A stretch of DNA of 64,000 nt from Ruminococcus sp. (lineage in GTDB: Bacteria; Bacillota; Clostridia; Oscillospirales; Ruminococcaceae): assembly GCA_017461395.1 (NCBI GenBank), contig JAFTYF010000053.1:1-64000 (forward strand). The letters run 5' to 3'. The position numbers were made by a program, and so were the translations under genes. Below, in pieces: positions 44,766-53,501 of this stretch (positions are counted from its first letter, which is position 1; every line of letters starts with the position of its first letter). The notes under the pieces are model-generated. The model was not told where the DNA came from and ran no database searches. It saw only the letters and a program-made list of their open reading frames with translations.

Positions 44766-44934
44766 ATTATATCATATGTTTAAGATGAAAAGAACGTCTT
44801 AACGACAGTGTGCACTTTTCTCCTTTTCATCAATTTCATTATATTATATCCAGCAAAAAAAGTAAAGAGCTTTTCTGGAATTTCGTTCATTTTTCCAATG
44901 TAGTTGTAGTTTTATTGTGCAAAATGACAAATAA

Positions 44935-44968
44935 TTCAAAAAAAGAAGAGGGCAAAAGCGCCCTCTTT
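44935..44968 (-). terminator. Terminator of the GH9-CBM3-type cellulase gene
   Basis: AAGAGGGC-gctttt-GCCCTCTT followed by CTTTTTTT on the minus strand. Confidence 0.9.
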
Positions 44969-44992
44969 ATAATATTTCATGAATTGATTAAA

Positions 44993-47425
44993 TTACTTCT
45001 CAGGAAGCTCTGTTACAAGCTTGAGAATATACTTCTGAATTGATAAAGCATCCATATTTGTAATGCCGGTTCCGTTTTCGTATACGTCAGAATTAGCTGC
45101 ACCCTGCGCAGTAATATGCGAAGGTTCAGAACCGTCAACGCCGTAAGCGTCGGGATTGCCGAGCACCTGAAGAACGAGTACTGCGTCATTGAGGAGAACT
45201 TCTCCGTCACAGTTAGCGTCGCCCCACATCACATCAGGATTGGGAGTTGTACCAGGATCAGGAGTTGTACCAGGCTCCGGACCAGGTGTCGGATTATCTG
45301 TTGCTCCAAGATCAGCACCAGGAACAGCCTTTGTGCCGTCGGGTTCCTCACCCCATACAAGAATACCATTGATATACATAGGAATGTGCTTATTGTAAGA
45401 AGCAGGATCCTTGAGGCTGTCTGTAGCTGTTACTCCTTCGTAAGAGAAGTCGTTTGTAGGATCCCACGCACCCTTTGTAGGTGTTCCGTCGATAGCATCA
45501 GGAATTGATACTCTGAACTGAACTTCGTCACGGTGTTCGCTCTGACCAGTAGGCTGAATTGCTCTGCCGTCCTCGAACTTAACCTCTGCGTAATATGTGT
45601 TGCCTGAAGGATCTCCTTCATATTTATAAGGACCTGACACAGTGCCGTAGCCCTGTTCGCCTTCCTTGTACTGCTGAGATTTTCCCTCTACCTTTAAGAT
45701 ATCAACTGAGTATCCGGCTTCAAGAAGCTCCGATACATCGAAGAAGTAACGATATGAAATATCCTTCTGAACTCTTGCCGGCCATGCTGTATGATTCATT
45801 GCCCATGCCTTGATTTCAGTGTAGCTGTCGCCCTTACCGTTGAGAACAGCGCCAACCTTCCATTCATCCCATGTAGGAGCTTCCTTAGGCGGGAAGTTTT
45901 CAAGCTTTGTGCCGCCGTTATCGTCGATCATAGCGCACATTGCAGCTGTAAATCCAGCATTATAGTCGATAGCAACCTCTGAATACTCATACTGAGCAAC
46001 GCTGTTTGTATACTCACCCGACTGGTTAGGACCTCCGACAAGTGCACCATAGAGAGTATGAGCATATTCTGTCTGCCAGCCCTCGTTGCTGCCTTCCTGA
46101 CCAAGATCGTTCCAGTGGTCGTCATGAACGCCGGAAGTTGTTCTGTGGTGAATAGCTGTAGGATTCTTGTCACCCATTCCGAGAACATAGCAAAGTCCGA
46201 GATCGTTGTCTCCGAACATATAGTCAAGCTGTCCCTTTGCCCAGTCATTATACTTTGAAGCAAGTGAAGCATTGTCCTTGAAAATTGTATCAGCAGCGAC
46301 CTTTGCGATCCATACTGTGTTTGCGGAATGACGGTTTGCGCCCCAGTTCATGAGCCATGCAAGTCCGTCGGGAGTGTAAGTTACACGCTTTCCGCCATAT
46401 CCCTCATCCCAGTAATCAAGGTGGTGCGAAATGTGGTCGATCCACTCCTGCTTGCCTGTGTTTATAGCATAGAGCAGAGCAGCTGCCTGTGTTGTATCAT
46501 CCCAGCAGAAGCCCCATGTATACTTCCAGTCTGTAGACTGGCTCTCCGTCGGGAACTGCGGAATATAGTCAGTTTCGCACTTTTTAAGATAGGATTCATC
46601 ACCTGTAGCCATGTAGAGCCAGTTTGCAGCATACATACAGTCATCAACCCATGAACTCGGATTGTACATGGTTCCCATAGCGCCGTTTTCGTTGTCTCTG
46701 ATAGAGTCAGCAATCTCAAAGTACTTCTTTGCCTGCGCAAGATAAGCTGCTGCCTTGTCAGGCTGATCGTCCTTGAAGATAATATATCCCTGTGCAAGTG
46801 CTGCTGCACAAAGAGCTATTGTTGTTGAATCTGCGATCTCATCGTAAGGACGCTCCCAGTCGCCGTTGTTGAGATGATGTTTTCTGAGGTAAACCTCAGC
46901 GCTGCACCAGATGTTATGGTCGGTAGAGCCGCCTGTGAAGTCACCGATAGTTCCGATAACTTTATCGCCTCTGTCTGCCTGCATAACGTAATCAAGTCCC
47001 CACTGAACGTTGTTGCGGTAAACCTCACCAAGTCCAGCCTTGTCTACGGCATCCTTGTACTGGATATAGCCCCATGCAAGAACTGACGCAGAGTAAGCGT
47101 TTGTAAGTGTAAACTTGAAGTGGTCGCCTGCGTCGAACCAGCCGCCGGGAATGACATCGGTTTCTTTTCCGTCCTCGTCTACCATTGAATCTGCACGCCA
47201 GCTTACGCTGTTCCACTCAGGAAGAACGCCGGACTGCTGTACTTCGTAGAAGAACAGTGCCTTCTGAAGTGCCTCAGCATAGTTGACATCAACTGCAGCA
47301 GATGCCGAAATAACAGGTGAACCTGCCTTTTCTGCCGGCAGATAAGCTGCCATCCCTGCTGCCATAGCCATAGCTGATACAGCAGCAGTAATTTTCTTAA
47401 ATTTCAAATTGCATACCCCTCTCAT
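44993..47425 (-). CDS. Cellulosomal GH9 endoglucanase with CBM3c-like domain and dockerin
   Basis: 810 residues. Signal peptide about 1-43; GH9 domain begins NYAEALQKALFFYEVQQSG (about 48) with Asp98/Asp101 in GWFDAGDHFKF and catalytic Glu482 in YSEVAIDYNAGF. A CBM3c-like module (about 515-690) follows, then a Pro/Thr/Gly linker (710-730) and a dockerin (732-808; WGDANCDGEVLLNDAVLVLQ). This is theme C, typical of processive endoglucanases that cut crystalline cellulose. Start: ATG at 47425 (GGAGGG 12 nt upstream) or TTG at 47407 (GAGG 8 nt upstream, giving MKFKKITAAV); not settled. Confidence 0.95.
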   Translation of the reverse strand: MRGVCNLKFKKITAAVSAMAMAAGMAAYLPAEKAGSPVISASAAVDVNYAEALQKALFFYEVQQSGVLPEWNSVSWRADSMVDEDGKETDVIPGGWFDAGDHFKFTLTNAYSASVLAWGYIQYKDAVDKAGLGEVYRNNVQWGLDYVMQADRGDKVIGTIGDFTGGSTDHNIWCSAEVYLRKHHLNNGDWERPYDEIADSTTIALCAAALAQGYIIFKDDQPDKAAAYLAQAKKYFEIADSIRDNENGAMGTMYNPSSWVDDCMYAANWLYMATGDESYLKKCETDYIPQFPTESQSTDWKYTWGFCWDDTTQAAALLYAINTGKQEWIDHISHHLDYWDEGYGGKRVTYTPDGLAWLMNWGANRHSANTVWIAKVAADTIFKDNASLASKYNDWAKGQLDYMFGDNDLGLCYVLGMGDKNPTAIHHRTTSGVHDDHWNDLGQEGSNEGWQTEYAHTLYGALVGGPNQSGEYTNSVAQYEYSEVAIDYNAGFTAAMCAMIDDNGGTKLENFPPKEAPTWDEWKVGAVLNGKGDSYTEIKAWAMNHTAWPARVQKDISYRYFFDVSELLEAGYSVDILKVEGKSQQYKEGEQGYGTVSGPYKYEGDPSGNTYYAEVKFEDGRAIQPTGQSEHRDEVQFRVSIPDAIDGTPTKGAWDPTNDFSYEGVTATDSLKDPASYNKHIPMYINGILVWGEEPDGTKAVPGADLGATDNPTPGPEPGTTPDPGTTPNPDVMWGDANCDGEVLLNDAVLVLQVLGNPDAYGVDGSEPSHITAQGAANSDVYENGTGITNMDALSIQKYILKLVTELPEK

Positions 47426-47463
47426 TTTCCCGGAGTGCCCTCCGGATATAATTATACAACTTT

Positions 47464-47492
47464 AATATACATTATTTATCGCACTTTGTCAA
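47464..47492 (-). promoter_or_regulatory. Promoter of the GH9-CBM3-type gene
   Basis: Minus strand TTGACA, 17 bp, TATATT. Confidence 0.8.
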
Positions 47493-47562
47493 GATTAAAT
47501 TCAAAAATTCATTGCAGATTACATAATTATTATAAACTTTTGAAAAAATTTGCTATAAAACA

Positions 47563-47591
47563 TTGACGAAATGTGAATTATAGTGTATAAT
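47563..47591 (+). promoter_or_regulatory. Promoter of putP
   Basis: TTGACG, 17 bp, TATAAT, divergent from the cellulase promoter; 70 bp separate the two -35 boxes. Confidence 0.8.
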
Positions 47592-47625
47592 CAAGGTACT
47601 ATATTTTTAAGAAAAGGAGTTTATC

Positions 47626-49191
47626 ATGAGCACATCAACAATCATCATCATGATCACCATTATCGCTTACATGGGCATGATGCTACTCATCGGATTTTCT
47701 TTCACCAAAAAGAATTCCAGCGTCGGGGATTTCTATCTCGGCGGCAGAAAGCTCGGTCCGATCGTAACAGCTATGAGTGCTGAAGCGTCGGATATGAGCA
47801 GCTGGCTTCTCATGGGTCTTCCCGGAGTTGCCTATCTCACAGGAGGTGCCGAAGCAGGCTGGACTGCTATAGGTCTTGCGATCGGCACATACATCAACTG
47901 GCTTATCGTGGCTAAAAGACTGAGAGTTTACTCTCACCGCTGCGGTGCTATCACAATTCCAGATTTCTTCTCAAATCGCTATCGCGACAACAAAAAGATC
48001 CTCATGGGTGCCACAGCTTTAATCATCCTGATTTTCTTTGTTCCCTACACTGGTTCAGGATTCGCAGCCTGCGGAACACTTTTCAGCCAGCTTTTCGGCT
48101 GGGATTACCACGCCGCAATGATTTTCAGTGCTATCATCATTATTGCTTACACCTGCACAGGCGGATTCATGGCAGCAAGCTTTACTGACCTTATCCAGAG
48201 TATCGTTATGACTCTTGCTCTTATCAGTATCGTCGGCTTCGGAGTTCATACTGCCGGCGGCATGAATGAAGTTATCGAAAATGCAAAGGATCTTCCCGGA
48301 TACTTCTCACTGAGCGATACTCACGTTCCCGAAGCTGTAGAAGAAGGCGGAAAGGTAGTTTCAGCACATTCCGACAAATATTCAACTCTTACAATCGCCT
48401 CCCTTTTAGCATGGGGACTCGGCTACTTCGGTATGCCTCATATCCTCCTCCGCTTCATGGCTATCGAGGACAAGAACAAGATCAAAACTTCCAGAAGACT
48501 TGCTTCTGTATGGGTAGTTATTTCAATGGCAATCGCTATCTTTATCGGATTCATCGGAAACAAGCTTTCCGCTACGGGCAAGGTAGATGAGCTTAACGCA
48601 GACAATTCACAGCAGATCATCATAAAAATCGCACAGTTCATGGCTGATGAACACGTTATTCTTGCTGTTATTGCAGGACTCGTTTTCGCTGGAATTCTTG
48701 CCTGCACAATGTCCACATCTGACTCACAGCTTCTTGCCGCATCCTCAAGTATGTCCGAAAACATCCTCAAGGGTGTATTCAAGGTAAAGCTTACAGACAA
48801 GCAGTCAATGCTCGTCGCAAGAATAGTACTTATTATAATAGCAATTCTCGGCGTTATTATCGCATGGGACGAAAACAGCTCTGTTTTCAAGATCGTTTCA
48901 TTTGCCTGGGCTGGATTCGGCGCAACATTTGCCCCTGTAATGCTCGCAGCACTTTTCTGGAAACGCTCCAATAAGTACGGCGCTATTGCCGGAATGAGCG
49001 TTGGCGCAATCATGGTATTCGTATGGAAGTTCGGAATCAGCAAGCTCGGCGGTGTATTCGCTATCTATGAGCTTCTTCCGGCATTCGTTGCAGCACTTCT
49101 CACGATCATCATCGTTTCACTCGCAACTCCTGCTCCTGACAAGGAGATCACAGAAGAATTCGACAGCATCAAGGCTGAAATGAAGACATAA
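47626..49191 (+). CDS. putP: Sodium/proline symporter PutP
   Basis: 521 residues of the SSS family with about 13 membrane helices. FYLGGRKLGPIVTAMSAEASDMSSWLLMGLPG (core SAEASDMSSWLLMGLPG, about 50-66) is the PutP-type sodium-site region, and ACTMSTSDSQLLAASS near 363 the second signature. Predicted to import proline with Na+, for nutrition or osmotic adjustment. Strong RBS AAAAGGAG. Monocistronic; transcribed divergently from the GH9 gene. Confidence 0.92.
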   Translation: MSTSTIIIMITIIAYMGMMLLIGFSFTKKNSSVGDFYLGGRKLGPIVTAMSAEASDMSSWLLMGLPGVAYLTGGAEAGWTAIGLAIGTYINWLIVAKRLRVYSHRCGAITIPDFFSNRYRDNKKILMGATALIILIFFVPYTGSGFAACGTLFSQLFGWDYHAAMIFSAIIIIAYTCTGGFMAASFTDLIQSIVMTLALISIVGFGVHTAGGMNEVIENAKDLPGYFSLSDTHVPEAVEEGGKVVSAHSDKYSTLTIASLLAWGLGYFGMPHILLRFMAIEDKNKIKTSRRLASVWVVISMAIAIFIGFIGNKLSATGKVDELNADNSQQIIIKIAQFMADEHVILAVIAGLVFAGILACTMSTSDSQLLAASSSMSENILKGVFKVKLTDKQSMLVARIVLIIIAILGVIIAWDENSSVFKIVSFAWAGFGATFAPVMLAALFWKRSNKYGAIAGMSVGAIMVFVWKFGISKLGGVFAIYELLPAFVAALLTIIIVSLATPAPDKEITEEFDSIKAEMKT

Positions 49192-49198
49192 TCACACT

Positions 49199-49232
49199 GC
49201 TCTGCTTCTTTTTCCGGAAGCAGAGCTTTTTT
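49199..49232 (+). terminator. Terminator of putP
   Basis: GCTCTGCTTC / GAAGCAGAGC followed by TTTTTT. Confidence 0.92.
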
Positions 49233-49245
49233 ATCTGCATTTTGC

Positions 49246-49274
49246 TTGAAAATAATCATATAATCTGTTATAAT
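49246..49274 (+). promoter_or_regulatory. Promoter of the M42 peptidase operon
   Basis: TTGAAA, 17 bp, TATAAT, 32 bp upstream of the first M42 gene. Confidence 0.8.
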
Positions 49275-49305
49275 AATATAGTATCACTGATGAAAGGATT
49301 TTATT

Positions 49306-50319
49306 ATGGATCTTAAAAATACTATCGCAGAACTCACGGAAGTTTCCGGAGCGTCAGGAAATGAAGCTCCTGCCGCAGAACTTTCCCTGAATATGCTGAA
49401 AAAATATTGTCCCGATGCCTCAATAATAAACGGCAATGTTGTCGGAAGTTTCGGAGATTTCCGCAGCGGACTTCCCTCACTTGTACTCGACGCTCATATT
49501 GATCAGATAGGTATGATTGTTACAAATATAACCAGCGAAGGTTTTATCAAAGTTGGAAATCTCGGCGGAATCGACCGCCGTCTCCTTCCGGCACAGCCTG
49601 TAGTCATTCACGGAAAAAAAGATATCTCCGGCGTGATATGCTCTGTTCCGCCGCATCTTTCCTCCGGAGACAGCAAAGTGCTCTCATTTGATGAAGCAGC
49701 TATAGATACAGGAATGACAAAATCTGAACTTGAACAGATAGTTTCACTCGGCGATACTGTCACCTTTGACGTAAAGTGCCGCAGTCTTCTCGGCTCACGA
49801 ATAACCTCCGGAGCGCTTGACGACCGCTGCGGTGCCGCTTCGATCCTTTATGCACTTGAACTTTTACAGGGACACTCAACTGCTTACAACGTGACCGTAA
49901 TTTTCTCGACACAGGAGGAACTCGGCGAACGAGGCGCAAAAATCGGCGCATACGAGCTTGATCCTGATATCGCTATCGCTGTTGATGTAAGCTTCGCATA
50001 TTCGCTGTCCGAGGACGAAAACAAATGCGGTTATCTTGGAAAAGGTCCGATGATCGGAATTTCTCCCTCACTCGACAGACAGCTTTCCAACGAACTGATA
50101 AATACTGCAATAAAATCAGATATCCCCTATCAGACAGAAGTTATGAACGGACTTACCTCCACAAATGCGGATCAGTATTCCGTAAGCCGATGCGGAGCAA
50201 GAACGTGTACTGTTTCCATTCCGCTTAGAAATATGCATACTCCGGCTGAGGTCATTGATATCAAGGATGTTGAACTTACAGCAAGACTTCTCGCTGAATT
50301 TATCAAGGAGGGAAACTGA
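49306..50319 (+). CDS. M42 family aminopeptidase (first of a pair)
   Basis: 337 residues. Metal-binding motifs in order: DAHIDQIG (His/Asp, about 64-68), ALDDRCG (Asp, about 171), STQEELGERG (Glu-Glu, about 203), AVDVSF (Asp, about 226), RNMHTPAE (His, about 308). M42 (TET) peptidases form dodecamers and trim peptides; clade members may also act on cellulose-derived substrates, but nothing here shows that. 1-nt overlap with the second M42 gene (TGATG). Confidence 0.9.
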   Translation: MDLKNTIAELTEVSGASGNEAPAAELSLNMLKKYCPDASIINGNVVGSFGDFRSGLPSLVLDAHIDQIGMIVTNITSEGFIKVGNLGGIDRRLLPAQPVVIHGKKDISGVICSVPPHLSSGDSKVLSFDEAAIDTGMTKSELEQIVSLGDTVTFDVKCRSLLGSRITSGALDDRCGAASILYALELLQGHSTAYNVTVIFSTQEELGERGAKIGAYELDPDIAIAVDVSFAYSLSEDENKCGYLGKGPMIGISPSLDRQLSNELINTAIKSDIPYQTEVMNGLTSTNADQYSVSRCGARTCTVSIPLRNMHTPAEVIDIKDVELTARLLAEFIKEGN

Positions 50320-51338
50320 TGAGAGAACTGCTTAAAGAACTCTGCCTTGCCGACGGAATCTCCGGCGATGAAAAGGCGGTAAGAGAAATTATTATAGAAA
50401 AAATCAAGGATTTCTGCGAATACCGCACTGATAATCTCGGAAATCTTATCTGCTTCAAAAAAGGCAGAAAAACTCCCGAAAAAAAACTCATGATCTGCGC
50501 TCACATGGATGAAGTAGGTCTTATCGTTACTGGGATTCAGCCGGACGGAACTCTGCTTTTCGGTACTGTCGGCGGAATTGATCCTTCCGTTATCATCGGT
50601 CGTCAGGTTCGTATCGGAGCAAATAAGATATATGGAGTAGCCGGTTCTGCCGCTGTCCATAATCTTTCCAAAGAACAGCGTGAAAAAGCTCCCGAAATCA
50701 GCGCAATGTACATTGACATCGGCGCAGCTGACAAAGATGAGGCTGAGAAATACGTTTCTCTCGGAGACTGCATTTATTTCAGCTCGGAATTTACAGAGCT
50801 TGGCGAAAAACGTCTGAAATCCAAAGCTGTTGACGATCGTGCCGGATGCGCAATGATGATAGAAATGATACGCAGCGAAATCGAATACGACACATATTTT
50901 GTTTTCAATGTTCAGGAGGAAATCGGACTGAGAGGTTCGAAAGTATCTGCCTTTTCTGTTGATCCTGATTTTGCCGTTGTGCTTGAAGCCACAACTGCCG
51001 CAGATATCGACGGGATTTCCGGAGCAAAGCGTGTATGCGCACTCGGAAACGGTCCTGTTGTTTCATTCATGGATAGAAGCACTGTCTACGACAAGGAGCT
51101 GTACGCTCTTGCGTTTGATATCGCTGCTGAATATGATATCCCATGTCAGACGAAAACTATGATCGCCGGTGGAAACGATGCCGGAGCTATCCACCTGAGC
51201 CGCGGCGGAGTGCGTACTATAGCCGTATCTGTTCCATGCAGATATCTTCACTCTCCCAGCTGTGTAATCCAGTGGAGCGATCTTGAAAACTCATTAAAGC
51301 TTGTCAAAAAACTTACACAAAGGATATGTGAGCTATGA
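50319..51338 (+). CDS. M42 family aminopeptidase (second of a pair)
   Basis: 339 residues. CAHMDEVG (about 61-68), AVDDRAG (about 169), NVQEEIGLRG (about 202), LEATTAAD (about 226) and CRYLHSPS (about 307) supply the two-metal site; the usual DVT ligand reads LEAT. It is clearly diverged from its neighbour, so the two are not a recent duplication. They may assemble into a mixed complex with the first peptidase. Overlaps the GNAT gene by 4 nt. Confidence 0.9.
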   Translation: MRELLKELCLADGISGDEKAVREIIIEKIKDFCEYRTDNLGNLICFKKGRKTPEKKLMICAHMDEVGLIVTGIQPDGTLLFGTVGGIDPSVIIGRQVRIGANKIYGVAGSAAVHNLSKEQREKAPEISAMYIDIGAADKDEAEKYVSLGDCIYFSSEFTELGEKRLKSKAVDDRAGCAMMIEMIRSEIEYDTYFVFNVQEEIGLRGSKVSAFSVDPDFAVVLEATTAADIDGISGAKRVCALGNGPVVSFMDRSTVYDKELYALAFDIAAEYDIPCQTKTMIAGGNDAGAIHLSRGGVRTIAVSVPCRYLHSPSCVIQWSDLENSLKLVKKLTQRICEL

Positions 51339-52123
51339 TAAAACTTATCGAACACGAGCATGAACTCGACCGTCCGCTGCTGATGAAAACGCTGTCCGGC
51401 AAAAAAATGCTCTCGTATATGAGGGCATACGGACCGAATTATGACTTCTGCCGCTTCTATAAAATCACCAACGAGACAGGCTGCGGCTTCATGTTCATTA
51501 TAAATTCAACGCTGATAATCTGTACCGACGGAAATCTTCAGCCCGATCAGGAAATTGATCTTTTTATCTCCATGAATATACCGTTCCGCATTGAGGGCGA
51601 CAGAAATATTATAGAAAAAATCAATCTGACAGAGCAGTATCAGCGTCTTAACAGAACAATATTCGAGCTTATCCCAGATGACTCCCCTCTTGAAACAATC
51701 GAAGAACACGTTGAATTCAATCCGAAGCTTACAGATGTATACGATATCCTCTGCGAGGGATTCCCTAATATCGCCGATTTTTCCCTTTGGTATACTGATA
51801 CCTCACACCGCTGCCGTCACGGCATAAGCCGTGTATTCACCTACCGGAACTCAACGACTGCTTCGGTAACTTTTGATATCGGCAGCACTGTGCTGATAGG
51901 GCAGGTCGCAACTACAGCCGCTGCAAGAGGACGCGGCTATGCAAGAGAATTCTTGAAATGGCTGGCGAAATTCTTCAACGGTCTTGGAAAACGTGCATAT
52001 CTTCTTGCCCTTGATGTCCGCAAAAGCTTCTATGAGGAAATAGGCTTCCGTGAAGTCGGAAACGAGATCGTTCTTGAACGAATCGACATCGAAAAGGAAA
52101 GCATGACAAAAGGAAAGCTCTGA
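51335..52123 (+). CDS. GNAT family N-acetyltransferase
   Basis: 262 residues. The C-terminal half (about 130-250) has the GNAT fold with the acetyl-CoA loop TTAAARGRGYAREFLKWL (about 190-207) and the closing FYEEIGFREVG. The N-terminal half (about 1-120) is not a recognised domain but may be a degenerate GNAT repeat. Substrate unknown. Overlaps the M42 gene by 4 nt (ATGA), so it may be functionally linked to peptide turnover. Confidence 0.8.
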   Translation: MIKLIEHEHELDRPLLMKTLSGKKMLSYMRAYGPNYDFCRFYKITNETGCGFMFIINSTLIICTDGNLQPDQEIDLFISMNIPFRIEGDRNIIEKINLTEQYQRLNRTIFELIPDDSPLETIEEHVEFNPKLTDVYDILCEGFPNIADFSLWYTDTSHRCRHGISRVFTYRNSTTASVTFDIGSTVLIGQVATTAAARGRGYAREFLKWLAKFFNGLGKRAYLLALDVRKSFYEEIGFREVGNEIVLERIDIEKESMTKGKL

Positions 52124-52150
52124 TACACATAAAATTAAGGAGAAAAATAA

Positions 52151-53425
52151 ATGAATTTCGGAAATATTTACAATTTTGACGCAAAGCTTATGGAGCTTGC
52201 TGAACAGGCTGAAAAAAACTGCTCTGACGCATTCAGCGAAATAGATCAGACAGCTGAATACAATGGAGCAAAGGTACTTAAAGCATTCTCTGACAACAAG
52301 GTAAGCGAACCCTGTTTCTACGGTTCTACCGGATACGGTTACGGCGATCTAGGCCGTGACGTGATCGACAAGGTTTTTGCACAGGTTCTTGGTACAGAGG
52401 ACGCCCTCGTGCGCTTCAATTTCGTTTCAGGAACTCACGCTCTGTCCGTTGCTCTTTCCGGCGTTCTCAGAACTGGGGATAAGATCGTTTCAATTACCGG
52501 AAAGCCATATGATACTCTTGAAGAAGTTATCGGAATCAGCGGCACAAAGGGAAACGGCTCTCTCATGGATTTCGGCATTGAATATGGTCAGGTTGACCTC
52601 AACGAGGACGGTTCAGCCGATCTTGAATGCATTACAGAAGCCGTTAAAGGGGCAAAGGTTGCGTATATACAGCGTTCAAGAGGATATTCACTCCGCCGTG
52701 CCTTTACAACAGACGACATAGAACAAATGGTAAAAGCCGTTAAAAAGGGAAATCCCGATGCCATTATTATGGTCGATAACTGCTACGGAGAATTCGTTGA
52801 GCAGCGTGAGCCCTCCGAAGTAGGCGCTGATATCATTATTGGTTCGCTCATTAAGAATGCCGGCGGCGGAATTGCCCGTACAGGCGGATATATCGCCGGA
52901 CGTGCCGATCTTGTTGAGCTTTGTTCATATCGCCTCACCTGTGTGGGAATGGGCAAGGAGGTCGGATGTACTCTTGGCATGAACCGTGAAATGCTTCTCG
53001 GACTTTTCTTTGCTCCGGATGTTGTTTCAAATGCACTCAGAACATCTGCATTTGCAAGCGAACTTCTTACCATGCTCGGCTTTGAGTGTTCTCCACGCAA
53101 GGACGAAAAACACGGCGATATCGTTACTGCGATAAAGCTCGGTGACGAAGAACACCTCACTGCATTCTGCCGTGGAATCCAGAAGGGTGCACCGGTAGAT
53201 TCTTTCGTCGTTCCGGAAGCATGGGATATGCCCGGATATACAAGTCAGGTAATCATGGCTGCCGGAGCATTCACAAACGGAGCTTCTATAGAACTTTCCG
53301 CTGACGCTCCTATCCGTGAACCATTTGCTGTATGGATGCAGGGCGGAATCACATATACATCCGGAAAAATCGGCGTAATGCTTGCTGTACAGGAAATGAT
53401 AGACAGCGGACTTATCAGTATCTGA
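52151..53425 (+). CDS. Methionine gamma-lyase family PLP enzyme (YnbB/aluminium-resistance-like)
   Basis: 424 residues of the Cys/Met metabolism PLP family. GSTGYGYGDLGRDV (about 59-72) binds phosphate, DNCYGEFVE (about 216) contains the PLP-ring Asp, and GSLIKNAGGG (about 236) carries the Schiff-base Lys. The family is often annotated as aluminium resistance protein; the reaction may be C-S lyase. The real substrate is not known. It follows the M42/GNAT genes by 27 nt and is ended by a terminator shared with the next, convergent gene. Confidence 0.85.
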   Translation: MNFGNIYNFDAKLMELAEQAEKNCSDAFSEIDQTAEYNGAKVLKAFSDNKVSEPCFYGSTGYGYGDLGRDVIDKVFAQVLGTEDALVRFNFVSGTHALSVALSGVLRTGDKIVSITGKPYDTLEEVIGISGTKGNGSLMDFGIEYGQVDLNEDGSADLECITEAVKGAKVAYIQRSRGYSLRRAFTTDDIEQMVKAVKKGNPDAIIMVDNCYGEFVEQREPSEVGADIIIGSLIKNAGGGIARTGGYIAGRADLVELCSYRLTCVGMGKEVGCTLGMNREMLLGLFFAPDVVSNALRTSAFASELLTMLGFECSPRKDEKHGDIVTAIKLGDEEHLTAFCRGIQKGAPVDSFVVPEAWDMPGYTSQVIMAAGAFTNGASIELSADAPIREPFAVWMQGGITYTSGKIGVMLAVQEMIDSGLISI

Positions 53426-53454
53426 TTGTCGTATCTGTCTGCAACAAAAATGAA

Positions 53455-53501
53455 AAAGCGCAGTTCAGAGGGAAATTTCTCTGTTACTGCGCTTTATTTT
53501 T
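53455..53501. terminator. Shared bidirectional terminator
   Basis: AAAGCGCAGT / ACTGCGCTTT with an inner CAGAG/CTCTG stem between the convergent PLP enzyme and GH43 genes; T-rich on both sides. Confidence 0.8.
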
